From: JBCCFW01 sp039029535 | GTDB lineage: Bacteria; Acidobacteriota; JBCCFW01 | Reading direction: 5' to 3' | DNA: 24,498 nt | NCBI GenBank assembly: GCA_039029535.1 | Contig: JBCCFW010000109.1 | Span: 1-24,498 of the forward strand | In this document: in pieces, positions 8,401 through 14,724 of the stretch | Numbering within the stretch: position 1 is the first letter of the stretch | Layout of the letters: every line of letters begins with the position of its first letter | The notes under the pieces: model-generated | What the model saw: only the letters and a program-made list of their open reading frames with translations | The model's database searches: none | What the model was told of the DNA's origin: nothing | Translations under genes and position numbers: made by a program

Positions 8401-8614
8401 CGACGGTCTCGCGAGCCGGATGACGCCCTATGACCACGACACGAGCTGCTGGGCGCAGGAGTTCGGCAACGGCGTGTCGGATCCTCAGGCGGTGCCTCCG
8501 ATCTTGGCGGGGTTCTACTACCTCGTGAGCGTGGCCAATGCCTGTGGCGAGGCCAGTGACGGCGTGGGCACGGACTCGGCCGGCGTGCCGCGTCCGAATG
8601 GGGTGTGTCCGTAG
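5429..8614 (+). CDS. Large secreted FG-GAP/VCBS-repeat protein with thrombospondin type 3 calcium repeats
   Basis: The ATG at 5429 follows GAGGGGAAG at good spacing, so I prefer it to the in-frame start at 5381; it gives 1061 residues. A basic n-region and hydrophobic core (SLFATCAVALLATPGEA, about 38-54) form a signal peptide. From about residue 55 to 700 there are 14 repeats of roughly 47 residues, each centred on AWGDxDGDGDLDL followed by NRxYxN; the acidic loop is the calcium-binding DxDxDGxxD type of FG-GAP/VCBS propeller blades. Fourteen units would suit two seven-bladed propellers. Residues about 850-950 hold Cys/Asp-rich thrombospondin type 3 repeats (DxDxxxDxCDxCP). The final 110 residues form a fibronectin-like or unknown domain with paired cysteines. 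An extracellular or outer-surface, calcium-stabilised adhesion or display role is likely. It appears to be monocistronic. Confidence 0.85.
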   Translation: MGTMRGESTTSPGWARAGWIRSLFATCAVALLATPGEATLRLGATQSLTEADDSVHLAWGDRDGDGDLDLVVANRSGDNKVYDNEGGTLSLAWNDSDPGTCRSAAWGDFDGDGDLDLALAGDGSPNRVLRNIGTTFVAAWDSGDTGRTFSLAWADYDLDGVLDLATGRFGESNQLLAGRFGAFIEDWNSGDAENTFSVAWGEWDTDGFPDLAVGSYGAPVRVYRSDGTTLLPSWSSMETDDTASVAWGDFDGDEDLDLIVGNTAQVNRLYQNIGAGLDFVLRSSSTETEETFGTAWGDWDGDGDLDVGTSNWTQANRLYQNVAGNLVSAWQSLETDSSRSGPAWADVDGDGDFELAFASDSGEPNRIHDNRGAPLSLAWTSPESEPTIDISFGDFDGDEDLDLAVANGGMPSRIYRNDGGQFTADWMTPMTRNSYFMAYGDHDDDGDLDLVVSNTGEEVDVYRNDAGTYSLQWSSVETEDTRHVAWADVDGDADLDFVVGNATAGEPVRLYTNDAGTFTPTWAATAEMDRTRAIVFGDWDNDGDLDVGAGSQGTPNRVYQNDGGSFSLAWSDTESDDTASIGWSDWNADGDLDLGVANINGPNRVYASVGGTLILSWSSTSESGDNSWAMAWGDWNGDGLEEMAVGNVGQPSRVYANTGGDLQLAWSSVNEIEGTRGIAWGDIDDDGDLDLATANESGANRIYVNNYQSPTRHQPETPVRPATVLRPGGVPRAGFQSSPRLLASPVFVPYRLSDAEADLGSVRVEYSEVGSGQWLPASEGPRGTATAFIAPNAARTDPLHVFSWDARRDGVLGHGVAVRVIIDQQAPTLIAGPQLMPRVSAPSPAFRVAEDRDFDTIPDLYDICPDDIDPLQRDDDGDGNGDACDLCPGFDDNVDMDLDTVPDGCDLCPGVDDRIDADLDLYPDLCDNCPMYPNPDQTDLDMDGVGDICQCAGPPADIGPSLRVFGPDQLDWTAAAGGAVSYQVYRGTIPHDGLASRMTPYDHDTSCWAQEFGNGVSDPQAVPPILAGFYYLVSVANACGEASDGVGTDSAGVPRPNGVCP
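5590..7554 (+). repeat. Fourteen in-frame VCBS/FG-GAP coding repeats of about 141 bp
   Basis: The core encoding WGDxDGDGDLDL recurs 14 times; the first three intervals are each exactly 47 codons. The DNA core around gacggcgacctcgacctc is strongly conserved, while linker segments diverge. Units 3, 4, 7, 12 and 13 have altered acidic loops (for example DLDGVLDL, DTDGFPDL and NGDGLEEM). Such arrays can change copy number by recombination. Confidence 0.8.
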
Positions 8615-8671
8615 GTTCGGGGTCGGCGGCGGTCGTGGGATCGTCGCCGGCTTGCTGAGCTGAAGAGCCGC

Positions 8672-8694
8672 GCACGGGAGACGTCTCCCCGTGC
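8672..8694 (+). terminator. Hairpin downstream of the VCBS-repeat gene
   Basis: GCACGGG (8672-8678) pairs with CCCGTGC (8688-8694) around a 9-base loop, 58 bases after the stop codon. No U-tract follows, so it could be a Rho-independent-like hairpin or a transcript-stabilising 3' end. Confidence 0.45.
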
Positions 8695-8862
8695 TCTGGC
8701 GAGGTCGGGTCGACCGCGTTCGTCGGCAACCCGATCACGATCAAGGACTCGTCTCAATCCCCATCGGGCCTCGAGGAACCGAGGCTCTCGGGCACTGAGC
8801 TTCCGCCTGCCGTCAGTGGTCGTGCTCCGCGGCTCCTGAAGCCTCTGTCCTCATCGGTTCGG

Positions 8863-8933
8863 GGAGGGGTCACGAACGACACTTGAAGCGAGCCGTCGGA
8901 GTCGGTCTGTTCCAGGGAGTCCGTGACCCCTCC
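8863..8933. repeat. Long inverted repeat in the 8615-9044 intergenic region
   Basis: GGAGGGGTCACG (8863-8874) is exactly complementary to CGTGACCCCTCC (8922-8933), with a 47-base spacer. It is the main structure in the roughly 430-base gap between the VCBS gene and the glyoxalase-fold gene. Apart from this and the hairpin at 8672, I see no gene or strong promoter there. Its function is unknown. Confidence 0.5.
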
Positions 8934-9044
8934 TCCCCGGCGAGCTCATCTCCGTCGCTCGGGGACGCACTCCATGCTCGGCACGCCCCCCATTCCCCTA
9001 GAGCGCCCTTTGCTCGTACCTCAGTGATCTGCCAGGCTGACAGC

Positions 9045-9425
9045 ATGCCCAACATCGAAGTCCTCTCAGCGATCCCAGTCCTACCTGGCCTCGACTTCGA
9101 GGAGAGCGCCGCTTTCTATCCGGAGAAGCTCGGCTTCGCCGTGTGCTTCAGGGACGACGAGTGCTTGGTCGTTCAACGCGACTCCGTCCGGCTGCACCTC
9201 TGGGCGTGTGAGGATCCTGGGCTTCCCGGGATGACCCAGTGCCGGCTCGTCGTCCGTGACGTTGCCTCGCTCTACGCGGAGCTCGAGCCGAAGGGCGTCA
9301 TCCACCCGAACGGTCACTTGGAAGACAAGCCGTGGGGATTCCGGGAGCTCACGGCGCTCGACCCCTCCGGCAACGCGCTCGTGTTCGTGGAGAACTTGGC
9401 TGACTTGAAGCCGCTCGAGAGCTAG
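9045..9425 (+). CDS. Bleomycin-resistance / glyoxalase-fold (VOC) protein
   Basis: The ATG at 9045 begins MPNIEVLSAIPVLPGLDFEES, the normal N-terminus of this family, giving 126 residues. The frame is open further upstream, but that part is low-complexity and unlike the family. The pattern FEESAAFYPEKLGF, a central RLHLW strand and the closing ALDPSGNALVFVENL are those of vicinal oxygen chelate fold proteins closest to bleomycin-binding proteins such as Ble of Tn5. Those act as cytoplasmic dimers that sequester a glycopeptide drug without metal catalysis. The actual ligand is uncertain, since many chromosomal members have no known function. The gene stands alone between two intergenic regions that contain inverted repeats and shows no mobile-element marks. 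Confidence 0.75.
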   Translation: MPNIEVLSAIPVLPGLDFEESAAFYPEKLGFAVCFRDDECLVVQRDSVRLHLWACEDPGLPGMTQCRLVVRDVASLYAELEPKGVIHPNGHLEDKPWGFRELTALDPSGNALVFVENLADLKPLES

Positions 9426-9547
9426 ACGAGACAGGCCAACTGCGCGAGCAACCGCGACTACCGGAGACCGCTGCGTCCCGTCCCGTCTCCCATTCAGGGC
9501 TCTCCCTTCCGCCGACATGAGCCATCCGTGCACGCAGCGGCGCAGCA

Positions 9548-9585
9548 GTCAAGGAGCGCGAAGCGCCCGAACGCTCGTCCTTGAC
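9548..9585. repeat. Inverted repeat downstream of the glyoxalase-fold gene
   Basis: GTCAAGGA (9548-9555) pairs exactly with TCCTTGAC (9578-9585). The inner GCG (9556-9558) can pair with CGC (9572-9574), leaving TCG as a bulge. It lies about 120 bases after the glyoxalase-fold stop, in the 250-base gap before the convergent dehydrogenase gene, and may be a terminator for either side. Confidence 0.4.
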
Positions 9586-9638
9586 GGCCAGCCGCAGAGT
9601 GCAACGATGAGTGACGGGCGGAAGGGGAGCGCCCGAGG

Positions 9639-9666
9639 GCCTCGGCCCTCCACTGAAAGCCGAGGC
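9639..9666 (-). terminator. Hairpin just past the end of the dehydrogenase gene
   Basis: GCCTCGG (9639-9645) pairs with CCGAGGC (9660-9666) around a 14-base loop, 10 bases beyond the minus-strand stop at 9676. GAGGGC and GCCCTC (9635-9640 and 9645-9650) offer a competing smaller hairpin. No U-tract is visible. Confidence 0.4.
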
Positions 9667-9675
9667 CATGCCGCC

Positions 9676-10446
9676 TCAGTTCCGACCAGCCATCACCCCA
9701 CCATCGACATCCCACACCGCACCGGTCACCCAGGACGTCTCATCCGAGAGCAAGTGGTCGACCGTGGACGCGACGTCCTCCACTCGACCCACGCGTCCGA
9801 TCGGATGGAACCCGTCGAAGCCCGCGAGCTCTTCCTCGATCTTCGAGGGTTCGATGAACGCGCCGTAGATCGGCGTGACCACCACCGCAGGTGACACCGC
9901 GTTCACGCGGATGCCGTCCTCGGCGAGCTCCATGGCGAGGTGCTGCGTGAACGCATGCAACCCCGCCTTGGCCATGGAGTAGGCGGAGCTCGGCGTGGCC
10001 TTGACCGCCTGGCGCGCCCACATCGAGCCGACGTTGACGATCGCACCACCACCATTCGCCTTCATGTTCTTCGCCACCGCCTGCGTGATGAAGAAGGTCG
10101 CGCGGTTGAGCGAGTGGTAGGCGTCGTAGTCGTCCTTGCCGTGCTCGAGGAAGGGCTTGGGGAAGAAGGTGCCCGCCGCGTTGACCAAGTAGCGGACGTG
10201 ACGACCCGAGCCCTCGAGCTCGGAGACGAAGCCGTCGACGGAGCTCTCGTCGAGCAGGTTGACGGCCGAGGTCGTGACCTCACCGCGGCCGGACAGCTTG
10301 TCCTGCGCGGCGCTGAGCTTCTCGCCGTTGCGACCGACCAGGTTGACGGCCACGCCGCGTTCGAGAAGACGCTCGGCCGTGGCGAGACCCATGCCCGAGG
10401 AGCCTCCGATGATGAGTGCGACGGTGTCGTTGTTGTCTCGTGTCAT
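9676..10446 (-). CDS. Short-chain dehydrogenase/reductase (SDR), TetR-controlled
   Basis: The 256-residue protein is a classical SDR. It has the cofactor loop GGSSGMG (14-20), NAAG (89-92), Asn114, Ser141 and the YxxxK pair Tyr156 and Lys160, so the catalytic tetrad Asn-Ser-Tyr-Lys is complete. The C-terminal WDVDGG is the usual end of the family. It should be a cytoplasmic NAD(P)H-dependent oxidoreductase of an alcohol or carbonyl substrate; residues GRN (38-40) after the second strand hint at NADP(H) but do not prove it. It lies 102 bases downstream of the tetR gene on the same strand, with an operator-like palindrome 20 bases before its start. Induction by a small molecule that the enzyme detoxifies or that releases the repressor is a reasonable inference. 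Confidence 0.88.
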   Translation of the reverse strand: MTRDNNDTVALIIGGSSGMGLATAERLLERGVAVNLVGRNGEKLSAAQDKLSGRGEVTTSAVNLLDESSVDGFVSELEGSGRHVRYLVNAAGTFFPKPFLEHGKDDYDAYHSLNRATFFITQAVAKNMKANGGGAIVNVGSMWARQAVKATPSSAYSMAKAGLHAFTQHLAMELAEDGIRVNAVSPAVVVTPIYGAFIEPSKIEEELAGFDGFHPIGRVGRVEDVASTVDHLLSDETSWVTGAVWDVDGGVMAGRN

Positions 10447-10466
10447 GGCTTCGTTTCCGTGAATGA

Positions 10467-10484
10467 CTACCTACTAGAAGGTAG
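10467..10484 (-). promoter_or_regulatory. Operator palindrome before the dehydrogenase gene
   Basis: The 18-bp sequence CTACCTACTAGAAGGTAG is a palindrome with eight of nine half-site positions matching. It differs from the palindrome upstream of the tetR gene at two positions only. It ends 20 bases upstream of the dehydrogenase start codon, where it would block transcription. The -35/-10 pair overlapping it is poor (about CCTCAA and TAGTCA). Confidence 0.75.
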
Positions 10485-10548
10485 ATTTGAGGACGAGCGC
10501 AGTGGCTCGGATGAGTGAAGGAACGGGGAAGACCACCCGACGCTCGGG

Positions 10549-11121
10549 TCAGGACGGTCGCAAGGACGCCAGGAACGTGCGCTGCACGTGGTCGAGCAGG
10601 GTCGCCCCGCCGCGGGCCCGACCGAGGATGAGCCCGCCCTGCAAGCTGGCCACCAAGGTCGCCGCGACGTCGGCCGGCTTGCCGGAAGGAGCGAGCTCGC
10701 CGGAGCGCGCTCCTTCTTCGATGGTCGTCGCCACCCAGCGCTCGCTGCGCTCGAGGTAGGTACGGACCGCCGCCTGAACCGACTCGGGCAAGGTCTCCAC
10801 GTCGGAAGCCAGCGAGCCGCAGAGGCAGATGGCCCCCCGGCTGCCCGTCTCCCGGTAGAGCCCGATGAACTTCTTGAGCCGCGCCTCGCTCGTGCGACCG
10901 ACACGGTCGATCTCGGCGAGCGCCTCGTCGAGCTGACGGAGATAGCGCTCCATCAACGCCTGTCCGAGGTCGGCCTTGGCCCGGAAGTGGTAGTGGATGC
11001 TCGCGGTGCGGATGCCCACCTCCGCCGCCAGGTCGTGGTAGCTGAACGCGTTGAACCCTCGCTCCTCGACGAAGAGCTGGGCCGCGTCGAGCAGGCGCGT
11101 GGCGGTGTCGGTGGCGCTCAT
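10549..11121 (-). CDS. TetR/AcrR-family transcriptional repressor
   Basis: The 190-residue length is typical. The N-terminus TATRLLDAAQLFVEERGFNAF begins the TetR DNA-binding domain, and the helix-turn-helix falls at about 28-47 (SYHDLAAEVGIRTASIHYHF). The C-terminal ligand domain contains CLCGSLASDVETLPESVQ (about 98-115), a motif seen in TetR proteins near oxidoreductases. The gene is transcribed toward the dehydrogenase, and its own promoter holds the same palindrome as that of the dehydrogenase, so autorepression and joint control are very likely. No ribosome binding site precedes the ATG at 11121; the -10 box ends six bases before it, which suggests a leaderless mRNA. The inducer is unknown. 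Confidence 0.9.
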   Translation of the reverse strand: MSATDTATRLLDAAQLFVEERGFNAFSYHDLAAEVGIRTASIHYHFRAKADLGQALMERYLRQLDEALAEIDRVGRTSEARLKKFIGLYRETGSRGAICLCGSLASDVETLPESVQAAVRTYLERSERWVATTIEEGARSGELAPSGKPADVAATLVASLQGGLILGRARGGATLLDHVQRTFLASLRPS

Positions 11122-11127
11122 GGAGGG

Positions 11128-11156
11128 AATCTACCTACTAGTAGGCAGAACGTCAA
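11128..11156 (-). promoter_or_regulatory. tetR promoter with operator filling the -35/-10 spacer
   Basis: On the minus strand TTGACG (11156-11151) and TAGATT (11133-11128) are separated by exactly 17 bases, a good sigma70-type promoter. The palindrome CTACCTACTAGTAGGCAG (11131-11148) occupies the spacer and part of the -10 box. Transcription would begin at or next to the A of the start codon. The same site lies in the 81-base gap before the divergent gene at 11203 and could affect it too. Confidence 0.75.
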
Positions 11157-11202
11157 GTCTGGTCGGGGGACGCGAAGGAGGGCGCTTCGGAGACGATGGG
11201 CC

Positions 11203-11676
11203 ATGCCGACCATCGACGACGTCTTCCGACTCCAGGCCGACCTGCTCCAGCGACACGCCGACGCGACCACCGCCGCACTCGAGCAGGAGCTCCGCGAGGG
11301 TCGGCTCGAGCTGGACACCGTGCTCGGTCCGCTCGAGCGCTTCGCCCGCGAGCAGGACCTCGACTCGTCGACCCTCACGAAGCTCATCCGCGACGGGCGC
11401 GCCAAGGACCTCCGCCGTCCCGTGCACGACCTCGTCCTCGGCGCCCTCTCGACCGTGGCCGAGGAGCGTCATCGCGACGAGGGCCATGCCTTGCCCTACC
11501 TCGCACCGGCCTACCTGGACTTCCTCGGCGTCGGCTCGGTGGACGCGTTGTTCCTCACCGAGGAGATGGGCGCGGCCAGCGCCGTGGGTGCCGTTCGGAT
11601 CCGCGTGCGCAGCCTGAAGGAGGTGAGCTGCCCGTCCTGCCGGGAGCTGCTTCAGGACCACTCGAAGGGCGACTGA
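11203..11676 (+). CDS. Uncharacterised helical protein with C-terminal CxxC
   Basis: I do not recognise this 157-residue protein. It begins MPTIDDVFRLQADLLQRH and appears largely alpha-helical for the first 110 residues, rich in Leu, Glu and Arg. A more strand-like segment VGAVRIRVRSLKEVSCPSC follows, with a CPSC pair near the C-terminus that could bind zinc or be redox-active. No signal peptide is seen. The start at 11203 is chosen because GGAG lies 10 bases upstream and the longer upstream frame lies antisense to the tetR gene. It is divergent from tetR with an 81-base gap holding the operator, so it may belong to the same regulon, but function cannot be assigned. Confidence 0.6.
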   Translation: MPTIDDVFRLQADLLQRHADATTAALEQELREGRLELDTVLGPLERFAREQDLDSSTLTKLIRDGRAKDLRRPVHDLVLGALSTVAEERHRDEGHALPYLAPAYLDFLGVGSVDALFLTEEMGAASAVGAVRIRVRSLKEVSCPSCRELLQDHSKGD

Positions 11677-11827
11677 TCCCGACGCAAGATCGATGGGCCA
11701 GCACGTCCAGACAAGTTAACAGGCTCAAGTGGCCCAGTCGCGCCAGTGAGGCAGGCTCGACAGGCCAGGCCGCTTCGGGAGCGGTCACGATCCACCACGC
11801 ACTCCACCCAGCGAGGGCGGCCTCAAG

Positions 11828-12925
11828 ATGAGCATCGAAACCGGGGTCGACGAGCCCGCAACCTCTTTCCTCAATCTCCTGCGCCGGGCTCGGCTCCGGG
11901 GTAGCAGGAAGAAGCAGACCGCCGAGATCCTCGGTGCCCTCGAGTCAGTGGCGCGAGACATCGACGAAGAAGCACATGCGAAAGTCCTGCAGCGCCTGGT
12001 CCTACAAGCCATGCGCGTGGACAACGTGCTGTCGACCGTGGCTTCCGTCCTGAAGAAGTCGATCCTGGAGTGGGCCGAGCGCAACGGGCGCGGGGTGCCT
12101 TCAGCGTTTCTCGTCTGCGATCTCCCCACCCTGCTGACGGCGATCGAGGACACGAAGCTCCGTCTCCGCCGCAGTAGCTCAGGCACCTTCTCGGGAGGTA
12201 TTCTCGACTGCTTCCGTAGCACCGATGGCTCACACGGCAGCAACCAAGCCAGCTGGCGACCGCCAGAGGAGACGAAGCCCGAGCAGCAAGCCACCTCGTT
12301 CAGCATCACCGTCACCTGGCTGGGTGATTCGATCGATGCCAACCGATTCTCGGAGCTCGCGTGGCGGCTGTCCCATGCGCTCTCGCTGGTCGATGGCGTC
12401 AAGGTCGTCGTGGACAGCCTCGGCACCGGCAGCGCGTGGCTCAAGGTCCGCCTGTTCTTCAAGAACATCTTCGCAGAGCAACAAGTCGCCGAGATCCTCG
12501 ACAAGGCTCGCAACAGCGCTGAGTCTCGCTATCTCGAACAGCCCCGACTGGACGCCGAGAAAGCCGAGGCAGAAGCGGACAAGCTCCGGACGGAAACGTC
12601 CCGGCTCGAGCGAGAAGCATCACTACTCGCCTCTCCGGACGAAGCAGCCGAAGACCGGGCCTTGGAGAGAGAGGCGAAGCGGCTCGCCCTCCGCCGAGAG
12701 CGTCTGGAGCAAGCGAAGCTGCAGTTCGAACTGCTGACGACGGCCTCCCAGCTGATCGCCGATGGAATCCTCGGCGCGGACCCCGTTCAGATAGCCATCG
12801 GCGACGGTGAGTTCTTGAGCCTGAACCAAGGCAAGTTCATCGCAGGGCAATCTGCCGCCAAGCTGATCACGGACGAAAAGCAAGCTCAGCCCAGCCAGAA
12901 TCGCGATCCGAGGGACGGTTCCTGA
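11828..12925 (+). CDS. Uncharacterised coiled-coil protein with alpha/beta middle domain
   Basis: I cannot name this 365-residue protein. Residues 1-120 are helical. Residues about 150-215 form an alpha/beta segment (SITVTWLGDSI, then VKVVVDSLGTGSAWLKVRLFF). Residues about 220-310 are a charged coiled coil rich in Ala, Glu and Lys. A short strand-rich piece (VQIAIGDGEFLSLNQGKFIAG) precedes a polar tail. There is no signal peptide or membrane segment. The gene is alone, about 150 bases after the previous one, with no clear promoter. GC by eye is nearer 60% than the 70% of its neighbours, and rarer codons such as aga and cta are present, so recent acquisition is possible. A scaffold or signalling-associated role would be a guess. 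Confidence 0.65.
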   Translation: MSIETGVDEPATSFLNLLRRARLRGSRKKQTAEILGALESVARDIDEEAHAKVLQRLVLQAMRVDNVLSTVASVLKKSILEWAERNGRGVPSAFLVCDLPTLLTAIEDTKLRLRRSSSGTFSGGILDCFRSTDGSHGSNQASWRPPEETKPEQQATSFSITVTWLGDSIDANRFSELAWRLSHALSLVDGVKVVVDSLGTGSAWLKVRLFFKNIFAEQQVAEILDKARNSAESRYLEQPRLDAEKAEAEADKLRTETSRLEREASLLASPDEAAEDRALEREAKRLALRRERLEQAKLQFELLTTASQLIADGILGADPVQIAIGDGEFLSLNQGKFIAGQSAAKLITDEKQAQPSQNRDPRDGS

Positions 12926-13035
12926 GTCCTTGCTAGCGTGCGTCGTCCCGTCCGAGAGTTGTCGCTCCTCTCCGCGCCTCCCTGTTACGATGAAGACCGG
13001 ATGAAGAACGGGCAGGAGCGGACGCGGAACGAGAC

Positions 13036-14610
13036 ATGACGAGACGAGCTGGCGTGTTCGGCTGGGGCATCGTCGCCCCGAAGAGCCCGAACATCGACGT
13101 CTTCGCGGACAACCTCGAGAAGAGCGGGAGCTGGCTCGAGGCCTTCCAGGGCTACGGTCCGGCGAGCTTCCTCGTCGGCACGCCCGAGTTCGACTTCTCC
13201 GCTTATCGCGACTGGCTCCTCGAGCGCTTCCCGCCCAACCGCTTCGCCCAGCTCGAATCCAAGATGGGGATGCCGACCCTCTACGCCGTCGGCTCCTTCA
13301 TCCAGGCCCTCCGTCAGAACGAGGGCATCGAGGCCGAGCTCCAGTCCCTCGGTCCCCGCTGCCAAGTCCTCATCGGCACGGGCCTCGGCGATGTCGCCAC
13401 CGCCGACGACCAGTCCCGCTCCTACTGGAAGGCCCAGCGTCGCTGGGATCGCTTCTGGTCCGACCCCGAGCGCAACGCCGCAGCCCGTCGTCACGCCGAG
13501 AGCCCCGACGGCTGGGACGGACCCGAGCCCCCGCCCCACCCCGACTCCGTCGACGATCCGGAAGACCGTCTCGAGGCCGAGGATCGCTGGTGGTCATTCT
13601 GGGCCTCGCAGAGCGATCAGCTCGGTCGTTACCTCGAACAGCTCTGTGAGATCGAAGGGGCCGCCGTCGAGGGCGACATCGAGAAGGGCAAGCTCGCGAC
13701 CATCAAGGCCAAGCGCCGCGGTCACGCCCGGCTCGCCAAGGAGTGGGGAGCGCCCACCCCGCCGTGGTTGGCCGTCTCCGCCAACCTCATCTGGAACATC
13801 CACAACATCCCCGCCGCCCAGGTGAGCATGCTCGGCAAGATCACGGGCATGGCCATGGCGCCGGTCGCCGCCTGCTCGACCTTCGGCGTCGCCTTGCACC
13901 TCGGCCTCTCCGCGATCCGCTCGGGTGAGGCCGACGCAGTGGTCGTCGGCGCGACCGATCCCCCGCCCCATCCGCTCACCGTCGGCGCCTTTCACGCCGC
14001 GCGCGTCATCGCCGCCGACGGTCAGGTCTCGAAGCCGCTCACGCAGCTCCGCGGCACCCACGTCGCCGGTGGCTCGGTGGTCTGGATCCTCGGTGAGCTC
14101 GAGCACATGAAGAGCCGTGGCTTCCAGCCGCTGGGTCTCGAGCCGGTCGCGGTGGGCGTGACCTCCGATGCCGACCACATCATCACGCCCTCCCAGGAAG
14201 GACCGAGCACCGCCGTGAAGATGGCGCTCGAAGCCGCCGCCGTCGACGGCGACGACCTGGGCAGCTGGGACCTTCACGCCACCGCCACGCCCGGTGACTA
14301 CAACGAGATGGAGCTGCTCAAGTCGGTCGTGACCAGCGACGTGCTGGTGAGCGCACGCAAGGGCAGCTTCGGTCACGGGATGTCCGCGGGCGGCGGCTGG
14401 GAGCTCACCGCTCAGTACCTGGCGCATGAGCGAGGTCACGTCCTCCCCACCGCCTTGAGCAAGGACGAGCTGCACGAGGCCATCGGCGGCCTCCACGGCA
14501 ACTACGTCTTCGACGAGCCCCTTCCCCTGCCCACCGGCCCGGAAGGCAAGCTCTCGATGGGCATCGGCGGCATCAACGCCTGCGTGATTTCGCGTCCCCA
14601 CGAGGACTGA
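13036..14610 (+). CDS. Beta-ketoacyl-synthase-like (thiolase-fold) enzyme with internal insertion
   Basis: The 524-residue protein is a ketosynthase of the FabF/KAS type, about 100 residues longer than FabF (around 410). The nucleophile is Cys280 in VAACSTFGVAL. The two histidines are His414 in DLHATATPGDYNEM and His447 in KGSFGHGMSAGGG, with Lys442 in place, so the Cys-His-His set is complete. The C-terminus SMGIGGINACVISR resembles the usual FabF glycine-rich end. Residues about 121-240 form a charged, Trp-rich insertion (WKAQRRWDRFW, then WWSFWASQSDQ) that FabF lacks. No acyl carrier protein, ketoreductase or acyltransferase gene is adjacent, so the pathway is unknown; an unusual fatty acid or a stand-alone condensing step is possible. 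Weak ribosome binding site; hairpin at the stop. Confidence 0.8.
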   Translation: MTRRAGVFGWGIVAPKSPNIDVFADNLEKSGSWLEAFQGYGPASFLVGTPEFDFSAYRDWLLERFPPNRFAQLESKMGMPTLYAVGSFIQALRQNEGIEAELQSLGPRCQVLIGTGLGDVATADDQSRSYWKAQRRWDRFWSDPERNAAARRHAESPDGWDGPEPPPHPDSVDDPEDRLEAEDRWWSFWASQSDQLGRYLEQLCEIEGAAVEGDIEKGKLATIKAKRRGHARLAKEWGAPTPPWLAVSANLIWNIHNIPAAQVSMLGKITGMAMAPVAACSTFGVALHLGLSAIRSGEADAVVVGATDPPPHPLTVGAFHAARVIAADGQVSKPLTQLRGTHVAGGSVVWILGELEHMKSRGFQPLGLEPVAVGVTSDADHIITPSQEGPSTAVKMALEAAAVDGDDLGSWDLHATATPGDYNEMELLKSVVTSDVLVSARKGSFGHGMSAGGGWELTAQYLAHERGHVLPTALSKDELHEAIGGLHGNYVFDEPLPLPTGPEGKLSMGIGGINACVISRPHED

Positions 14611-14644
14611 CGCGAGCACTCTCGCTTCGGGGCGAGATTCGCGT
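14610..14644 (+). terminator. Nested hairpin at the end of the ketosynthase-like gene
   Basis: ACGCG (14610-14614) pairs with CGCGT (14640-14644), and CTCGC (14621-14625) with GCGAG (14632-14636). The structure begins on the last base of the stop codon. No U-tract follows. The remaining 50 bases up to the next hairpin hold nothing I recognise. Confidence 0.4.
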
Positions 14645-14694
14645 GCCGCATTCCGATCGGGCCGCCTTGCTCGACCTCCGGACCGTGACCATGC

Positions 14695-14721
14695 TCCTTC
14701 CATCGTTCGTTGATGGGAGGA
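14695..14721 (+). promoter_or_regulatory. Hairpin that covers the ribosome binding site of the next gene
   Basis: TCCTTCCATC (14695-14704) pairs over 10 positions, with one G-U wobble, with GATGGGAGGA (14712-14721) around a 7-base loop. The 3' arm contains the GGGAGG ribosome binding site whose spacing fits the GTG at 14725. If transcribed, the site would be hidden, which suggests translational control; alternatively it is simply a terminator. Confidence 0.5.
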
Positions 14722-14724
14722 CAC

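Noticed and set aside
6569..8437. Open frame of 622 codons on the minus strand
   Set aside because: It is the complement of the VCBS repeats, full of Val/Arg/His repeats without a recognisable fold, and has no ribosome site.
8863..8933. Possible integron attC site next to a bleomycin-resistance-like cassette
   Set aside because: No GTTRRRY/RYYYAAC core sites are present at the ends and no second recombination site or integrase is seen.
8883..9044. N-terminal extension of the glyoxalase-fold protein
   Set aside because: The frame is open, but the encoded residues are Ser/Pro/Ala-rich and unlike the family; the family N-terminus begins at 9045.
10588..11202. Upstream extension of the 11203 gene
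   Set aside because: This stretch is the complement of the tetR gene and has antisense-type composition.
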